Part shown: positions 1 to 9,965 of the stretch, in pieces
How positions within the stretch are numbered: the stretch's first letter is position 1
How the letters are laid out: each line of letters opens with the position of its first letter
Origin: Chara braunii
Lineage: Eukaryota; Streptophyta; Charophyceae; Charales; Characeae
Length of the DNA stretch: 21,096 nucleotides
Direction: 5' to 3'
NCBI GenBank assembly: GCA_003427395.1
Contig: BFEA01000006.1
Span: forward strand, 4,484,942-4,506,037
The notes under the pieces: generated by a model
Told to the model about the DNA's origin: nothing
Seen by the model: only the letters and a program-made list of their open reading frames with translations
The model's database searches: none
Position numbers and translations under genes: made by a program

Positions 1-1174
1 CTTTCACAAGTTTCTCTGCGGATTCGGGCTTCTCTCAACGAGCGCACTCCAACCCCATCTTCAAAACAAAAAAAAAACATTCCTGGGATGTTTTTTGGCT
101 CGTCTAGTTTTGCCGGACGGACCCCCCCCCCATCCGTCTGGCCCGGTCCGTCTGGGCCGAACGTCGGCCTAACCCAGCTTCATGCAACAATTTAAGAGAG
201 GCGACAGTAAGAGGCACTCACACCTGCCATCTGATTCAAAGAAGACACTTGGCGACTTTAGCGCTTCCCTCAAGTAGGCGAGCTTGAGAGAAAGCAGCCA
301 TTCTGCATCTATGGACTGCAAGTTGCTGATTTGTTCTTCTGCATCGGCGGGGGATCCGGCATTGCACTTGGGTGTTGGAGTCAGGCCCTCCTAGGAGATA
401 GGACACTAGTGTAGGGGTAGCGGTACATGGGTCAACGGGACCATATGAGGGGGAGATGAGTTTTATTCATCTCAAAGCTCAGGCCACTCAAGTAAGTGCC
501 ATGCACATACGGGATGCCCATGTATGTGTGCGCAGGGTATTTAGTGTCCTGTGGGGGTTATTCTCAGTTTCTTTCCTACTCCTCTGTGGTCTTGATTGTC
601 TGTTTGAGTGTGTGAACTACTTACTCACCTGATGGATGGAGAAGCGAAGTATCTTGCTTTGAATGCCGAGTCCTATAGTGCTTTGTCTTTTCGTCTCTGA
701 ACGGTTAGAGTCTATAGGTTCTCTGAAATTCGTTTTTCAGTAGGGCAGAGGCAGAAAGTAGGTCCACGTGAGACTCCTCTTGGTTGGGACTCGGTCACGG
801 CCTATGTGGGACCCTTAGCGACCCAGTGGGACCGGGCCCAAGCAAGAAGGGCCCCTTGGACCCAAATCTGTTAGATATTGGTTCACTCTCTTTTTGACTG
901 GGATTCAACATTTATTCTTTTGGTTAGGACACCCGCCGCCAAGCGGATCTCGGCTGAGACATTTCACATGCTTTTATTGCACCGTCCGTGGCTTGACTCG
1001 CACCATGTACACCACTAAATTCTCCATTGTTGAATATTGTCACTTGTTGTCTGATTTGCTGTACGTTCATGGAACTGGTCAGACTGGACCCGAGGGCATC
1101 TTGTATTCAGTCTGGTCAGGCTGAGTTGTTGGATCAAACCTCTCATTTGATTTTATTTTTTTATTTTTTTTTTG
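1..1174. other. Unassigned intergenic sequence
   Basis: No reading frame here looks like a protein; those present are short, proline- or cysteine-rich by composition, and lack recognisable domains. The stretch holds an A-run near 67-77, a C-run at 122-131 and short GC-rich repeats at 112-156. It ends in a T-rich tract (about 1149-1173) immediately before the LTR at 1175. That tract is not a polypurine tract, which fits the view that this is flanking DNA rather than the interior of the same element. Confidence 0.5.
112..156. repeat. Short GC-rich inverted and direct repeats
   Basis: GCCGGACGG at 112-120 is nearly the reverse complement of CCGTCTGGC at 134-142 (one mismatch), across a C-run loop. 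CCGTCTGG then recurs directly at 148-155. This could fold into a hairpin, but no function is indicated. Confidence 0.4.
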
Positions 1175-2168
1175 TGCGAGGATTTGACCCCTTGGCATAC
1201 GGCCCCGCAGGAGGCCTGTGTCCGCCCTAAGTGAAGGTGGGCTCCCTAAACCTCAAGCTCTCTGAACTCGTAAATTTTTGGAAATCTTCATCGATGCCAG
1301 ACAGTTGCCACACGCCAGTTGGTTACATCCGCCTTGCACGTGAGAAATGGGAAAGATTTGTGAGCCTTCCAGGCCCTTCCAGCAATGTGGGGTAAGCAGG
1401 CCACTGTCTGAACGGGCCTAGGCGCAGACACCTTGGCCGAGACTGAAGCTACTGGGCACTCGATCTCAAGTGGGCGTGGCAAGGCAAAGCACCTGCCACT
1501 TTCCGTATAGGAAAGGGTCGGGTGCCCGGGGATTGAATCAGGCACTTGCACTTGCGAGCGGCAGTGCTGCAGGAGTGTGTAGTCGCGGGCTGCCTGCTGC
1601 CCTAATGTGAGGTGCGGGTGCGCCCGAGCGTCGAGAGGTGGCCAGCCCCTGTAGTCGGGCTTGGCTTGGACTGAGTCATCCGGTGGTGGTGGTCTTCGTG
1701 TATGAGGAAGAAGATGTGGGTAGATGATGATGTGAGGGCACGTAACTGGTCTTTACAAGGGTCGACAGCACGAAGTGGCAGACGCGAACTTTTGACGTCT
1801 TCGCTATGTGCGATACGCAGATGACTTTGTGATAGGCATTATCGGCCCTCTTCCTGACGCAATTGAGATACGTGATCTTATATCGACCGTTCCGCTGCTG
1901 ACATCAACAGTTGCATTGTCAATTCGTAGGCTGATAGTAGTTGTGTGATCGTAGTCTGGGCTCCAAGCGCCAAATGCGAGGAAGGGCTTTGGATACTTAT
2001 ATGTCGGTGATGGCGACAGTATGCTCTCATTGACGCTCGGATTCAATATTGTGGTTCTCCATTAGTGTAATATCAGTGCAATTATGCTTTATAGACAGTG
2101 TTGGACTTTCTGGCTTTCAATATTGCAATTTGGAATCTGTCATTTCGCTATTGCTCATTTTCCTTCCA
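1175..2168 (+). repeat. LTR of a Ty3/gypsy chromovirus, probable 5' LTR
   Basis: The segment starts TGCGAGGAT and ends CCTTCCA, so it has the usual TG...CA ends. A primer-binding-site-like sequence lies four bases downstream. It matches the reverse complement of 13808-14444, which follows an integrase gene and polypurine tract and is therefore an independently placed LTR. The clearest matches are 1905-1922, identical to the complement of 14056-14073; roughly 1894-2165 overall; the shared start TGCGAGGAT; and the shared CCGCCCTAAGTGAAGG hairpin region near 1221. At 994 bp it is longer than the minus-strand copy. The extra sequence lies mostly in 1245-1715, where no good counterpart was found, so a nested insertion there is possible. 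LTRs carry the promoter and polyadenylation signals of the element; I could not pin these down. Confidence 0.7.
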
Positions 2169-2171
2169 ATT

Positions 2172-2198
2172 TGGTATTGGAGCGGGTTCGAGCCGCTC
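2172..2198 (+). promoter_or_regulatory. Primer-binding site resembling initiator tRNA-Met complement
   Basis: TGGTATTGGAGC at 2172-2183 differs from the common plant retroelement site TGGTATCAGAGC at two positions. The similarity continues into the T-arm complement (GGGTTCGAGCC). In LTR retrotransposons this site primes minus-strand DNA synthesis directly after the 5' LTR. Its position four bases after the CA end supports both the LTR boundary and plus-strand orientation. Confidence 0.6.
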
Positions 2199-3310
2199 CG
2201 CTGGCGGCCTTCGCAATAGCTGTTTGGTGCTTCGCTGGATAATGGTGGGGCAACCATAGCGCTTATGCGTCGGCGAGAGGCAACCCAGGGTCATATGGGT
2301 GCGCCAGGAAGGCTATGTGACAACATAGGGGTGCATGTTGGATGATGAGAGCTTGCTGACATGGCAAGTTAAGCCGAGGTGGAACTGCATTGCATTGTGG
2401 GTTGTGCCGAGGCATCGAGAGGTCATCATAAATGCACGTCAGATTACTAGTGAGAAATTTGTGGTTGGGGGCAGCACTATGAGGTACGTTGCTCCTTACC
2501 TTATCTACCCTCCTCGTTACTTCTTACCGCGAGGATGTGAGTCTTGTCTTGAGAGTCCGCTCATTGTGCGGTGTCGCGAGCGCTCAACCTTGAGAGTCGA
2601 CATTCTTCCTGGGGAGCAAGATGGTGGGAGACGGGCGTCGTCTCTGAAGGGCCCTCGACGAAGCACTCGGGTCACAACCACCATAACAACCCGTTGGGAC
2701 CTACACGAAACGCATACCACACCGTCTATAAATATTTATGGCGGATTCGACTTGAATCCTGACTGTGGTCGTCGTCCTGTCTGCAACATTAAAATATTTC
2801 AATGACATTGGGGGCTGTCCTTAGACTACCTCTTGATCAGTCGGATCAACTGGATGTAAGGCTCGTTGCACATGAGGATAAAGAAGGGGCAAGACTGGTC
2901 ATAAACGATTTCCTGGGCACAGGGGTGGGCCGATTGCACACCTTCAGACACGCCGCTGAACCAGAGCTTCAAAACGTTGACATGAAGTGACAACTCGAGA
3001 GGATAAAGGGGGAGGGAGGATACCAATAAATACTTCAATTATTTATTATTGGAAAATTCCATTCTGCATGCACAACTAGCAAACAATTTTATTTTATTTT
3101 TGATTAGTTAGTTGTGATGAACGCTGCTAACAACTGATAAATAGCTACATATAGGTAGTACATAATCCTTGTTGCATTGCAATTTGTCTCAAACTAGTAA
3201 AAAGTAGGAATATAATTGTTTGTAGGAATATGAGATTATCTGCTAGTACCGCTTGGCTACTTACTGACAAACTGGACCAAGTATTTATTTATTTATTTTA
3301 GTTGGTTGGA
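2199..3310 (+). other. Unassigned region downstream of the primer-binding site
   Basis: If the LTR and primer-binding site are correctly called, this is the leader or internal region of that element, but I could not recognise gag motifs in it. There is an open frame of 156 codons at 2335-2805 and a shorter one at 2802-2990; neither shows a known domain or clear protein-like composition. TATAAATA at 2727-2734 is TATA-like. From about 3040 to 3300 the sequence is strongly AT-rich with a TATT tandem (about 3282-3298) and looks different from both sides, so a junction may lie near 3040 and another near 3305. Confidence 0.35.
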
Positions 3311-4010
3311 TACCATGCTGCGGTAGGTCCCAACAAGGACACTAGTGCCGATCGTAGACCACACGTAGCTCACGAGTTGAGATGACAGTGGGGTTGATAA
3401 ACTACAGGAGGACGATAGGAGATTAACCAGAAGACAAGCACTCAGTCGACCGACCACTTTCCTAGTGTTAGAACAAGGAGAGGAAAGGAGGCTGCAAAGG
3501 GAAGCCGAAGAGAGGGGGATATTGCAGAGGGCTAGGGAAGCAGCGACCAACGTCAGAAGGGCACCAACACCGGCAATAACAGCAGAGGCTAGAGCAAATG
3601 CTGAGGCAGCCATGGCTACCACCTCTACACAAGTCTCCTCTCAGGCATCTTCGTCTGGTGTCAGTCAGGGAATATCGCAGGCTTCCATTAGTCAATCTGC
3701 TGGCCTGCAAGTCAGCCAGCAGCAACCAATGTCAGATAAGGTTTACGAGATCCAAGAAACCGATGCTCTCCATGAACAGTTACGGTGTTGCGGGAAGTAG
3801 AAGAAAGGAGAGACATAAAAAGACTTAGAAAAGCTAGACTAGAGGCAAGGGGAGAGGAGTTACGTAAGTTGGAGCTATAGATTAGTCCGTACTCGACCCT
3901 GTAACGCTGTCCCTTCGGAACTCCCTTTTGATTGTAGCCGAAGTAGAAGTCATGCAGCAAGAGATGTTGGCTGCACTAATAGCTGGTTAGAATCAGGTTT
4001 TAACCGCACA
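3311..4010 (+). pseudogene. gag: Broken gag 5' fragment of a Ty3/gypsy element
   Basis: This is homologous to the gag at 15427-16100. Shared landmarks, in order, are the leader CATGCTG-GGTAGG and the GTAGCTCA sequence before the start, the charged segment GEERRLQREA, the Ser/Gln-rich stretch QASSSG-SQGISQ, and the AGGAGTTA region near 3855. Gag forms the particle that packages element RNA. Only the N-terminal part is present; nothing matching the later capsid and zinc-knuckle region was found. The longest open segment is 3465-3800 (111 codons), closed by TAG at 3798-3800, and further stops follow. No start equivalent to the ATG at 15484 is preserved; the corresponding place reads GTTGAG. It is a dead remnant. 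It may or may not belong to the same insertion as the LTR at 1175. Confidence 0.6.
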
Positions 4011-4380
4011 GTCTGTACGATGGTGAAGTGGTCGCTCGTGTCAGGGAAAAGACTAAGGGGGCTGAAAAACAGAAGGCAGGCCGGTCCAATGGTCAATATG
4101 ACCAAGGATTCATTCACATTTTGCACATTTGTTGAGGAGTGGAGCAAGGGACCAAGTAGGGGAAAGGAATGAAACTCAACCCAGAACATGGAAAGGTACG
4201 TGGCTACTTCACTTTTACCTTTTTCGAAGGCTCTAAGACCCCCAGTCGTGGTCTAGAACTGAGCCTACTCAACCTGGACCCGACCCCCTTATGGAGGCAA
4301 CGTTGGTCTCGTTCACTCGAAACATTTATACTAAGTCGGATAAGAACTCAACATAAGACTTAGATTTAACCGAGTCCTTA

Positions 4381-4650
4381 GATTTGCAAAAATTTCGACA
4401 CCGTTTCTCGTAGGAAAAGTAGTTTTCCAAAATTTATACTAAGTTAAATACAAAATCTGAAAATGATCTTAACTCCCAAAAGTCAAATTTTGTCTAACTC
4501 CCTGAAATTAGCAAAAATTTGGACATCACTTTTCATACTTTTACTAAGCCAGACATGAAACTTTCAAAGCCTTGACTAACTCGTTGGTTTTGTAGAAATT
4601 TCGACAGCGCTTCCCGTAGGAGAAGTGTCTTTCCAAGATTTATACAAAGC
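4381..4650. repeat. Diverged ~60-bp repeat, two clear copies and one weak
   Basis: A segment at about 4385-4443 (AAATTTCGACA, then CGTAGGA, then TTCCAA-ATTTATAC) is repeated at about 4590-4650 with the same order of landmarks. A weaker relative lies at 4511-4550 (GCAAAAATTTGGACA, then TTTTACTAAG). Spacing is about 80-130 bp. No coding capacity. Confidence 0.5.
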
Positions 4651-4700
4651 CGAGAATAACAAATGATCCCAAAAAATGTGAGAATTGACCTAAGTAAAAA

Positions 4701-4754
4701 AACTTAGCTAAGAAAATGCAAGAATTGAACTTAGCTAAGAAAATGCAAGAATTG
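4701..4754. repeat. Perfect 27-bp tandem duplication
   Basis: The 27 bases at 4701-4727 (beginning AACTTAGCTAAG, ending AAGAATTG) are repeated exactly at 4728-4754. Perfect identity in otherwise diverged DNA suggests a recent slippage or duplication event. Confidence 0.85.
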
Positions 4755-4980
4755 AACTAACTCCTATAGCTCTGGCACGTGGCGAGCAACTAAAGCAACT
4801 ACCTGTCAAGTTGAAACTGAGACTAAGTAAAACTCTCACTCAATCATATGCAAGTCCAAACCACAAAGGTAAGTACTCTCACCCAATCCCAAGGTTAATT
4901 CCACTTACAATAGTTCATAGAACTTTCAAATGATTTATCTCTTATACCCAACTTACATATGGCATGGTGCTAGACCTAGA

Positions 4981-5712
4981 CCATTCAACTTAGAAAATGC
5001 CTAGCATGCCTTAGAATATACACGAACAGGTTGCACAACTACTTTTCACTTCTTTGCACGTATGACTAGACCATTCAACTTAGAAACAATGCCAGCCGCC
5101 CTGAACTGTTTAATATCCAAAGCAAAAGAAAGGGAAACATGGGCAGGGAACTGAGCCATTCAACTTAGAAACAATGCTTAACTTGCCCAAATTACTTCCA
5201 GTTATACTCTGTACTTTCCCTTCTCTTCTTAGTGCTATGGCTTAACGCTGGAGCATTCAGCTTAGAAACAATGTCCAGCTACCACTTCACATGCAAATAT
5301 AAATAAAGTATTTCCCGTTATACTCAGTTTACGCTTATGTGCGTGGCCTCAGGGTAAACCATTCTGCTTAGAAACAATGCTTAGCCTTCCACCAAAAATC
5401 CTCCCACAGAAATAAAACAAGGAACTGGACCATTCAACTTACAAACAATGTTTAGTTCATCTCAAATCACTCCAGTCACTCAAAGCATGAAAAAAACTCA
5501 GTCAAAAACCTCAAAAAGAAACAGACAGACCAAGCTTGGTATCAAGATGCTAAACCATTCTGCTTAGAAACAATGCTTGGTATCAAGATCAGCCAGGCAG
5601 ACCCTCAGAAATAAACACAGCAACCACGCCATTCAGCTTAAAAACAATGTCTGGTCCTTCAGAAAACAACCAATAAAACATAGCACTGGGCCATTCAGCT
5701 TAGAAACAATGC
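4981..5712. repeat. Array of nine spaced copies of a short imperfect palindrome
   Basis: Consensus CATTCARCTTAGAAACAATG occurs within 4981-5000 (three bases shorter), 5071-5092, 5156-5177, 5253-5274, 5359-5380, 5430-5451, 5555-5576, 5629-5650 and 5691-5712. Start-to-start spacings are 90, 85, 97, 106, 71, 125, 74 and 62 bp. The intervening sequences are mostly not alike, although GCTTGGTATCAAGAT occurs both at 5534-5548 and 5575-5589. Flanking bases are also conserved: roughly CTRGRC before and YYTAG after. The motif is therefore an imperfect inverted repeat whose ends (CTGGGCCATT and AATGCCTAG in the last copy) can pair around a loop of about 12 bases. It may be the conserved part of a decayed satellite, a repeated protein-binding site, or the relic of an element family; the sequence does not decide. 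Confidence 0.8.
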
Positions 5713-6379
5713 CTAGTCTTTGGTTGACCTGGTCAAACGCATACAAACTACCTTCCTCCCACCTTCCCCCCAATTCAGTCAAAATAAGAAGAAACTTGAG
5801 TTTTACACACGCATTCCTTCCATCCAGTTTTGAATGGGTCCTGAGAAGAAAGGAAGTCATAGGGGAACACATGCATACAACAGTCAAACTAAAGGGAGAT
5901 AGTCAAATAGGGATGTAGTGGGTTAATACAAACAGAAGGAGGTATACCTGACAATTCCTTGCCTCCAGAACCTCGCCCAGGTTCCGGCAGAGCTCCCACA
6001 ATTGGTGGGGCAATCTCCCACAAAGGCCTTGGCACGGATTACGGGTTGCAATCCCGCCTGCCGTCTTCCTCTCATAACCAATAGACTAGATTTAGAGTAA
6101 GAAGGGCAAAGGGAGAAAGTTTCAGCCTTTCAGATCTCGGAGAGGTGCACTCAGACTCGCATGAGAGGGCCTTGATATCTTCGATTGCCTGAGGGCCCCG
6201 CAATGGTGGCCAGAGCGTGCAACAGCTCGGTCAAGTTGACTTTCCTAACGACCCTCTAGATTGCAGCAACAATCTCAGACTCCACAATGCTTGTAACCCC
6301 AAATTTGTTCACTATAGGTAAGCTTGCAAGTTCAAGGCTCGCCACCGGCCACCTCAGTCGGTCGGCCGAACAGTGCATC
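5713..6379. other. Unassigned region with a tRNA-like segment
   Basis: No protein gene recognised. At 5985-6063 a 79-base segment has pairable ends (CGGCAG and CTGCCG) and a T-arm-like hairpin CGGGTTGCAATCCCG at 6042-6056. The D-arm and anticodon arm do not fold properly, so I do not call a tRNA. Confidence 0.35.
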
Positions 6380-6721
6380 AGCCAACACATAAGTCAGCAA
6401 TCTTCGTCGTCGGCCCCTTTTCTGCTCCAGTTGATATGACGGCTTCACACCAACCAACAAGTAAGCCAGCAGTCTCATGGCCTGCCTTCAACTTCTTCGT
6501 TCGACAATGGACAGCGATCGGGCCAGCAAGTAAGTTTGCAACCTCTGCGGCGGGTCCCACTCTCCCCCACTCTACCGGAAGGAGCAACACACTTGCTCCG
6601 AGGTGAATCTGCAATCTCCCTGCTGGTATGCTGGGCGACATACCGGCCAACCGGTAGCTCCGCAAGTCTCATAGTTTCTGCGACGCATAGCGTACCAGCC
6701 AGCAGATAAGCCCCCAGTCTC
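6380..6721. repeat. Degenerate repeat family, six copies
   Basis: A pattern approximating CCARC-A-TAAG-C-GCARTCTC recurs at about 6380-6404, 6452-6476, 6522-6545, 6595-6618, 6645-6670 and 6694-6721. The first four are 70-73 bp apart, the last two about 50 bp apart. Between copies the sequence is diverged. This has the look of an old tandem repeat of about 72 bp with deletions in the later units. Confidence 0.5.
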
Positions 6722-9079
6722 GCAGCTCCACCCCTCGCTACTCCGAGCTATGGGTTGGGCAAAATCGTGATGAATCTCCTAGTGGGGCACAGGCTGATTT
6801 GCTGCCAAACTCCCTAGGCACTTCACCGTAACTCAACTTTTGGCTTGTCCCGCACTACCGGCCTTCAAGGTGGGCTTTCCATCCTCTCCCGTCCCCGTTC
6901 GTCCTTATACTCATCGTATAAATGCGCTTGGTCGACAACTTAGCCGAATTAGTCTGCAACGCCAAAAGGAGATACCACGCAAGGCTAGCAACGGAGTGCG
7001 CGAACAGAGATCATGGGTGGGAAGCGTACGCAAGCAATAAGCACAGTCCTTAACACACCAACAAACCGTTGACTCATGCGCATACGATCAGTCGTGCAAA
7101 GACCTCAAACGCAATGAACAATCACGACATAAGGAAGGGAACGTTTACGAGTATCGAGGACAACCGTAGCGAACTCGAGCAAGGAGGAGGTCATAAATTT
7201 TGCCGTGATCCCTACTCGTAACGACAATCCAAACCCAGCCCTCAATAAACGAAGACCACAATCATGTGCTTCCACTTCAACACTCCACCGAGTATGCACA
7301 GAACCCAGAAAACTAAGTGAGGGTGTATCTCCCACTAAAACACGGGAAGATACATTGCCACTTTTTACGATGTGTTCTCTCCACCCCCACAGCCTACTTC
7401 GTTCGTCCCAAATAGAGCACTTCCCATAACGCAATTCCAGTACGACTTGCCAACCCAGAATAATCTAGAGTCCCTGTTTAGGAAATTTTCCTCACCCGTC
7501 TTCAATGAGTGACGGGCTTACCGCCCCTCCCCTGCCGACATCACCATGCAGTGCAAATAACTCTCAATCTACTAATCCTACAACAAAACCAATCCCACCA
7601 ATTGATTCACAACGTGTCAAAACCCCAATTTCGCCACTTAACTTGAAAGAAGTGGTCGTGAAACAAGAGAGATACGCTAGATCCTGCTCCCCACCATACC
7701 TTGCTTCACAGCGCCTCCGCGCACAACTTCTCTTCTCCCTCACTCTACACTCCTCTTGCCGCCAAACTGGCTCCGCTGATCGCTTCGCCTTGCTTTCAAA
7801 CCCCGACTCCGACCTTCACTTCGCTCGGTTCCATTAAGGCACGAGCGACCTACACCTTTTCCCCTCCGCCATAGCTAGTCTCCCTTGTCTTTCTCTCGGA
7901 ATGCAACCCGATGCCACCCCCCTCCAAGTTCATTCCCACTCTTTTCTCATACGTTCGGTATGGTTGACATCCCTGGATTTCTACCTTCCCTTCATGAATT
8001 TCGCTCCGCCTTCGTTCGTTAACTCAGGTGCCCGTCGTCGAAAGCTGCTAGGGAGCACGTAGGCAACTCACCTGCCGAGTCAATCAGTTTCGGAAAAACA
8101 GATGGTGCGAAGTCTGAGAGCGTGAGGCCGGTGGGGTGGGCCCATGTACAGATCTTGGTGGTAGTAGCAAATATTCAAATGGCGACTTTGAGGATCGAAG
8201 CAGGGAGGCGCCCTACCCAAGCGACCTTAGTCCCCCTGCTGTTTTGCGCTTGGCCCACAGCAAGCCGCGGGTGATTAGGATGGGCAACCCCATTGGGACC
8301 ACACCACCCAAGTTTCCCCCGCCACATGGCCAATCACCCATCGGCTCGCATGCGCATACCCACCATCGGTCCCGACACCTCGCCCGACTCAAAGAAAACC
8401 AACCAGTACAAGTAAATAAATAATAACAATAACAATAAAAATAAAAATAAAGATTAGAAACATAAACGCTAAAACAACATACGAGGGGAGAAAAAGAAGG
8501 GACTACCCGTACCGCTTCGGCCCGCAGGCAGCAAAAATATGGGGGATAGCCTCGCCGGGCCCTCAACCCCGCGATTCCTTTGCGCTGCTCCGATGCCCCT
8601 TTTCCGTCGCTCGCTGGTCTCGATCCCTAAATCTCTTTGATGAAAGTCCGATATCATAACCAATACTGCTAGGCCCAGGGCTGAGCCTAGTACTAGCGGA
8701 CACCTATACAAGTCTGTGCCCCGTGACACGCGGGCTTATTGAAACATTCCAAAGTTGCGCCTTGGCCTGCCTACTAAGTCCACGTCGTCAAACTCCATGC
8801 CTACCATGCGACAGCTCGTCCTTCGCGCGTACATACATGAATCAAAAATAAAACTTGGCCGGCACCATGCCGGTTCTACAACCATCAATAAGAAAAGAAA
8901 TCACGCGCGCCTTAAGTCTGCGCGCCCACACACTCTCTACTCTAGTCAACCATTTTATTTTATTTTTGTCTGTGAAGACCCAAGGACACAACCGCCGACC
9001 CGCGCGGCGTGCACAACTTTATTTCAAGCTTATTCTTTGTCACTTGCAAAACCCAGGGCGGATACCCTTGTAAGGGTAT
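6722..9079. other. Unassigned region without recognisable genes
   Basis: Several open frames of 60-130 codons exist on both strands, but they overlap one another, have biased composition and show no domain I know. Two short stretches, 6749-6785 and 7333-7370, resemble successive parts of 20896-20965, so the region contains members of a dispersed repeat. An A-rich tract of AATAAC/AAAAT units lies at about 8412-8455. Nothing else stands out. Confidence 0.4.
6749..7370 (+). repeat. Two parts of a dispersed repeat also present at 20896-20965
   Basis: GGGCAAAATCGTGATGAATC near 6757 resembles GAGCAAAATCGGAATGAATC near 20902. A stretch near 7336-7370 (ACTAAAACACGGGAAGATAC, then TTGCCACTTTTTAC) resembles GCTAAAACGGGGAAATA followed by CACTGCCACTTTTTTAC near 20927-20961. 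The two matches are adjacent in the later copy but about 550 bp apart here, so one locus carries an insertion or the other a deletion. Confidence 0.45.
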
Positions 9080-9660
9080 TCACACCGACAACGGTCGGTG
9101 GGGCCGTTTTAGCAAAGCCTGCAAAACTGGTCGACGTAGTCGTCGACTGTCTTTAGCAGGCGGAAGGTGGTAGAGAGGAGGGAGGCCCACTGAAGAAAGG
9201 AGAGGGGAAGAAGACCGGCGGAGTCGAAGAGTTTGTTGATGGCGATGGAAAGCCAGTGGATAATTGGCGAGGAAGAGGAGAACGTCGTCATGGGATTGTC
9301 CGAAGAAGGTGGGAATGTCTTGGAGGCAGAGGGAGGGGGGAAGGTAGCCAATTGGGGACACGTGAGTGAGGGTGTTGAAGTCATAGGATGTGGAGGCCAA
9401 TGCGACGCAGGTGCAGTCGTCGGTGGGGTTGGTAGGGATAAGGTTGTTGGGGGGAGGCTGGGGGAAGGCGGGGAGGAGAGTAAAGGATGACGTGTAGGCA
9501 ATTTTGGTGACCTGAGCGTATGTGAGCGGGATGGATGTGATGGTCGAGGTGGACAAGATGGGAGCGGAGATGTGCTGGTGAGGAGGGAGGGAGGAGGAGT
9601 GTGGAATGGGAATCAGAGGGAAATCGAGGGGAAGTCGAGGAAGAATTAGGGGGAAATTAG
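9080..9660 (-). pseudogene. Weak gag-like reading frame downstream of a minus-strand primer-binding site
   Basis: A long minus-strand open frame (9080-10033, 317 codons) and an overlapping one (9109-9501) cover this stretch. Much of the upstream part is Ser/Pro/His-rich from microsatellites and is not evidence of a gene. The downstream part has less biased composition and gag-like wording: PTFFGQSHDDVLLFLANYPL in one frame, and LLKTVDDYVDQFCRLC in the other, the latter like the helical segment before the zinc knuckle in many Ty3/gypsy Gag proteins. The primer-binding site at 9954-9965 on the same strand places gag exactly where it would be expected. If real, it is frameshifted between the two frames and truncated near 9100. 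I could not confirm homology. Confidence 0.25.
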
Positions 9661-9697
9661 GGGGGGAGATCGAGAGATCGGGGTCGGAGATCAGGGA

Positions 9698-9900
9698 AGA
9701 AGAAGAAGAAGAAAAAAAGAAAAAAAATGATGTACCTGCATGTCGTCGTTGGTGTTTCAGGATCGGTGATGACGTGGCAGTGACGATGATGATGTGGCAA
9801 CGATGACGATAATGTGGCAATGTCGCCGTTGAAGATGATGATGGTGGGGATGACGTGGCAATGTCGATGACGAAGGCGATGATGATGATGATGGTATAGT
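9698..9900. repeat. GAA/A-rich tract and degenerate GATGACGTGGCA repeats
   Basis: A GAA/A-rich tract spans about 9698-9727. It is followed by four copies of TGAYGTGGCA or close variants at 9770, 9790, 9810 and 9851, the first three 20 bp apart, and then GATGAT repeats to about 9893. TGACGTGG is also a core recognised by plant bZIP factors, but within a minisatellite this may be accidental. Confidence 0.6.
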
Positions 9901-9941
9901 GTCGTTGAAGCTGCTCCGCATCGATCAGGGCGGGCAGGAGG

Positions 9942-9965
9942 GCGATCGACACCGCTCCGATACCA
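9942..9965 (-). promoter_or_regulatory. Minus-strand primer-binding site (initiator tRNA-Met type)
   Basis: Read on the minus strand from 9965, TGGTATCGGAGC has one mismatch to the common site TGGTATCAGAGC. Similarity continues as a T-arm-complement-like GTGTCGATC. This implies a retroelement oriented on the minus strand, with its 5' LTR at higher coordinates (ending about 9967-9970) and gag at lower coordinates. I could not define the LTR start. Confidence 0.5.

Noticed and set aside
2335-2990. 156- and 62-codon plus-strand frames as retroelement gag
   Set aside because: They are suitably placed after the primer-binding site, but no gag motif or similarity to the two gag copies in the window was found.
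5540-5590. TTGGTATCAAGAT, present twice, as a retroelement primer-binding site
   Set aside because: Only the first eight bases match the initiator tRNA-Met type, the duplicate is explained by local repeat duplication, and no LTR end precedes it.
4981-5712. CRISPR array
   Set aside because: Repeats are imperfect, spacings vary from 62 to 125 bp, no cas genes are present, and the surroundings are eukaryotic nuclear DNA.
8500-8750. GC-rich region considered as ribosomal RNA
   Set aside because: No conserved rRNA landmark could be matched.
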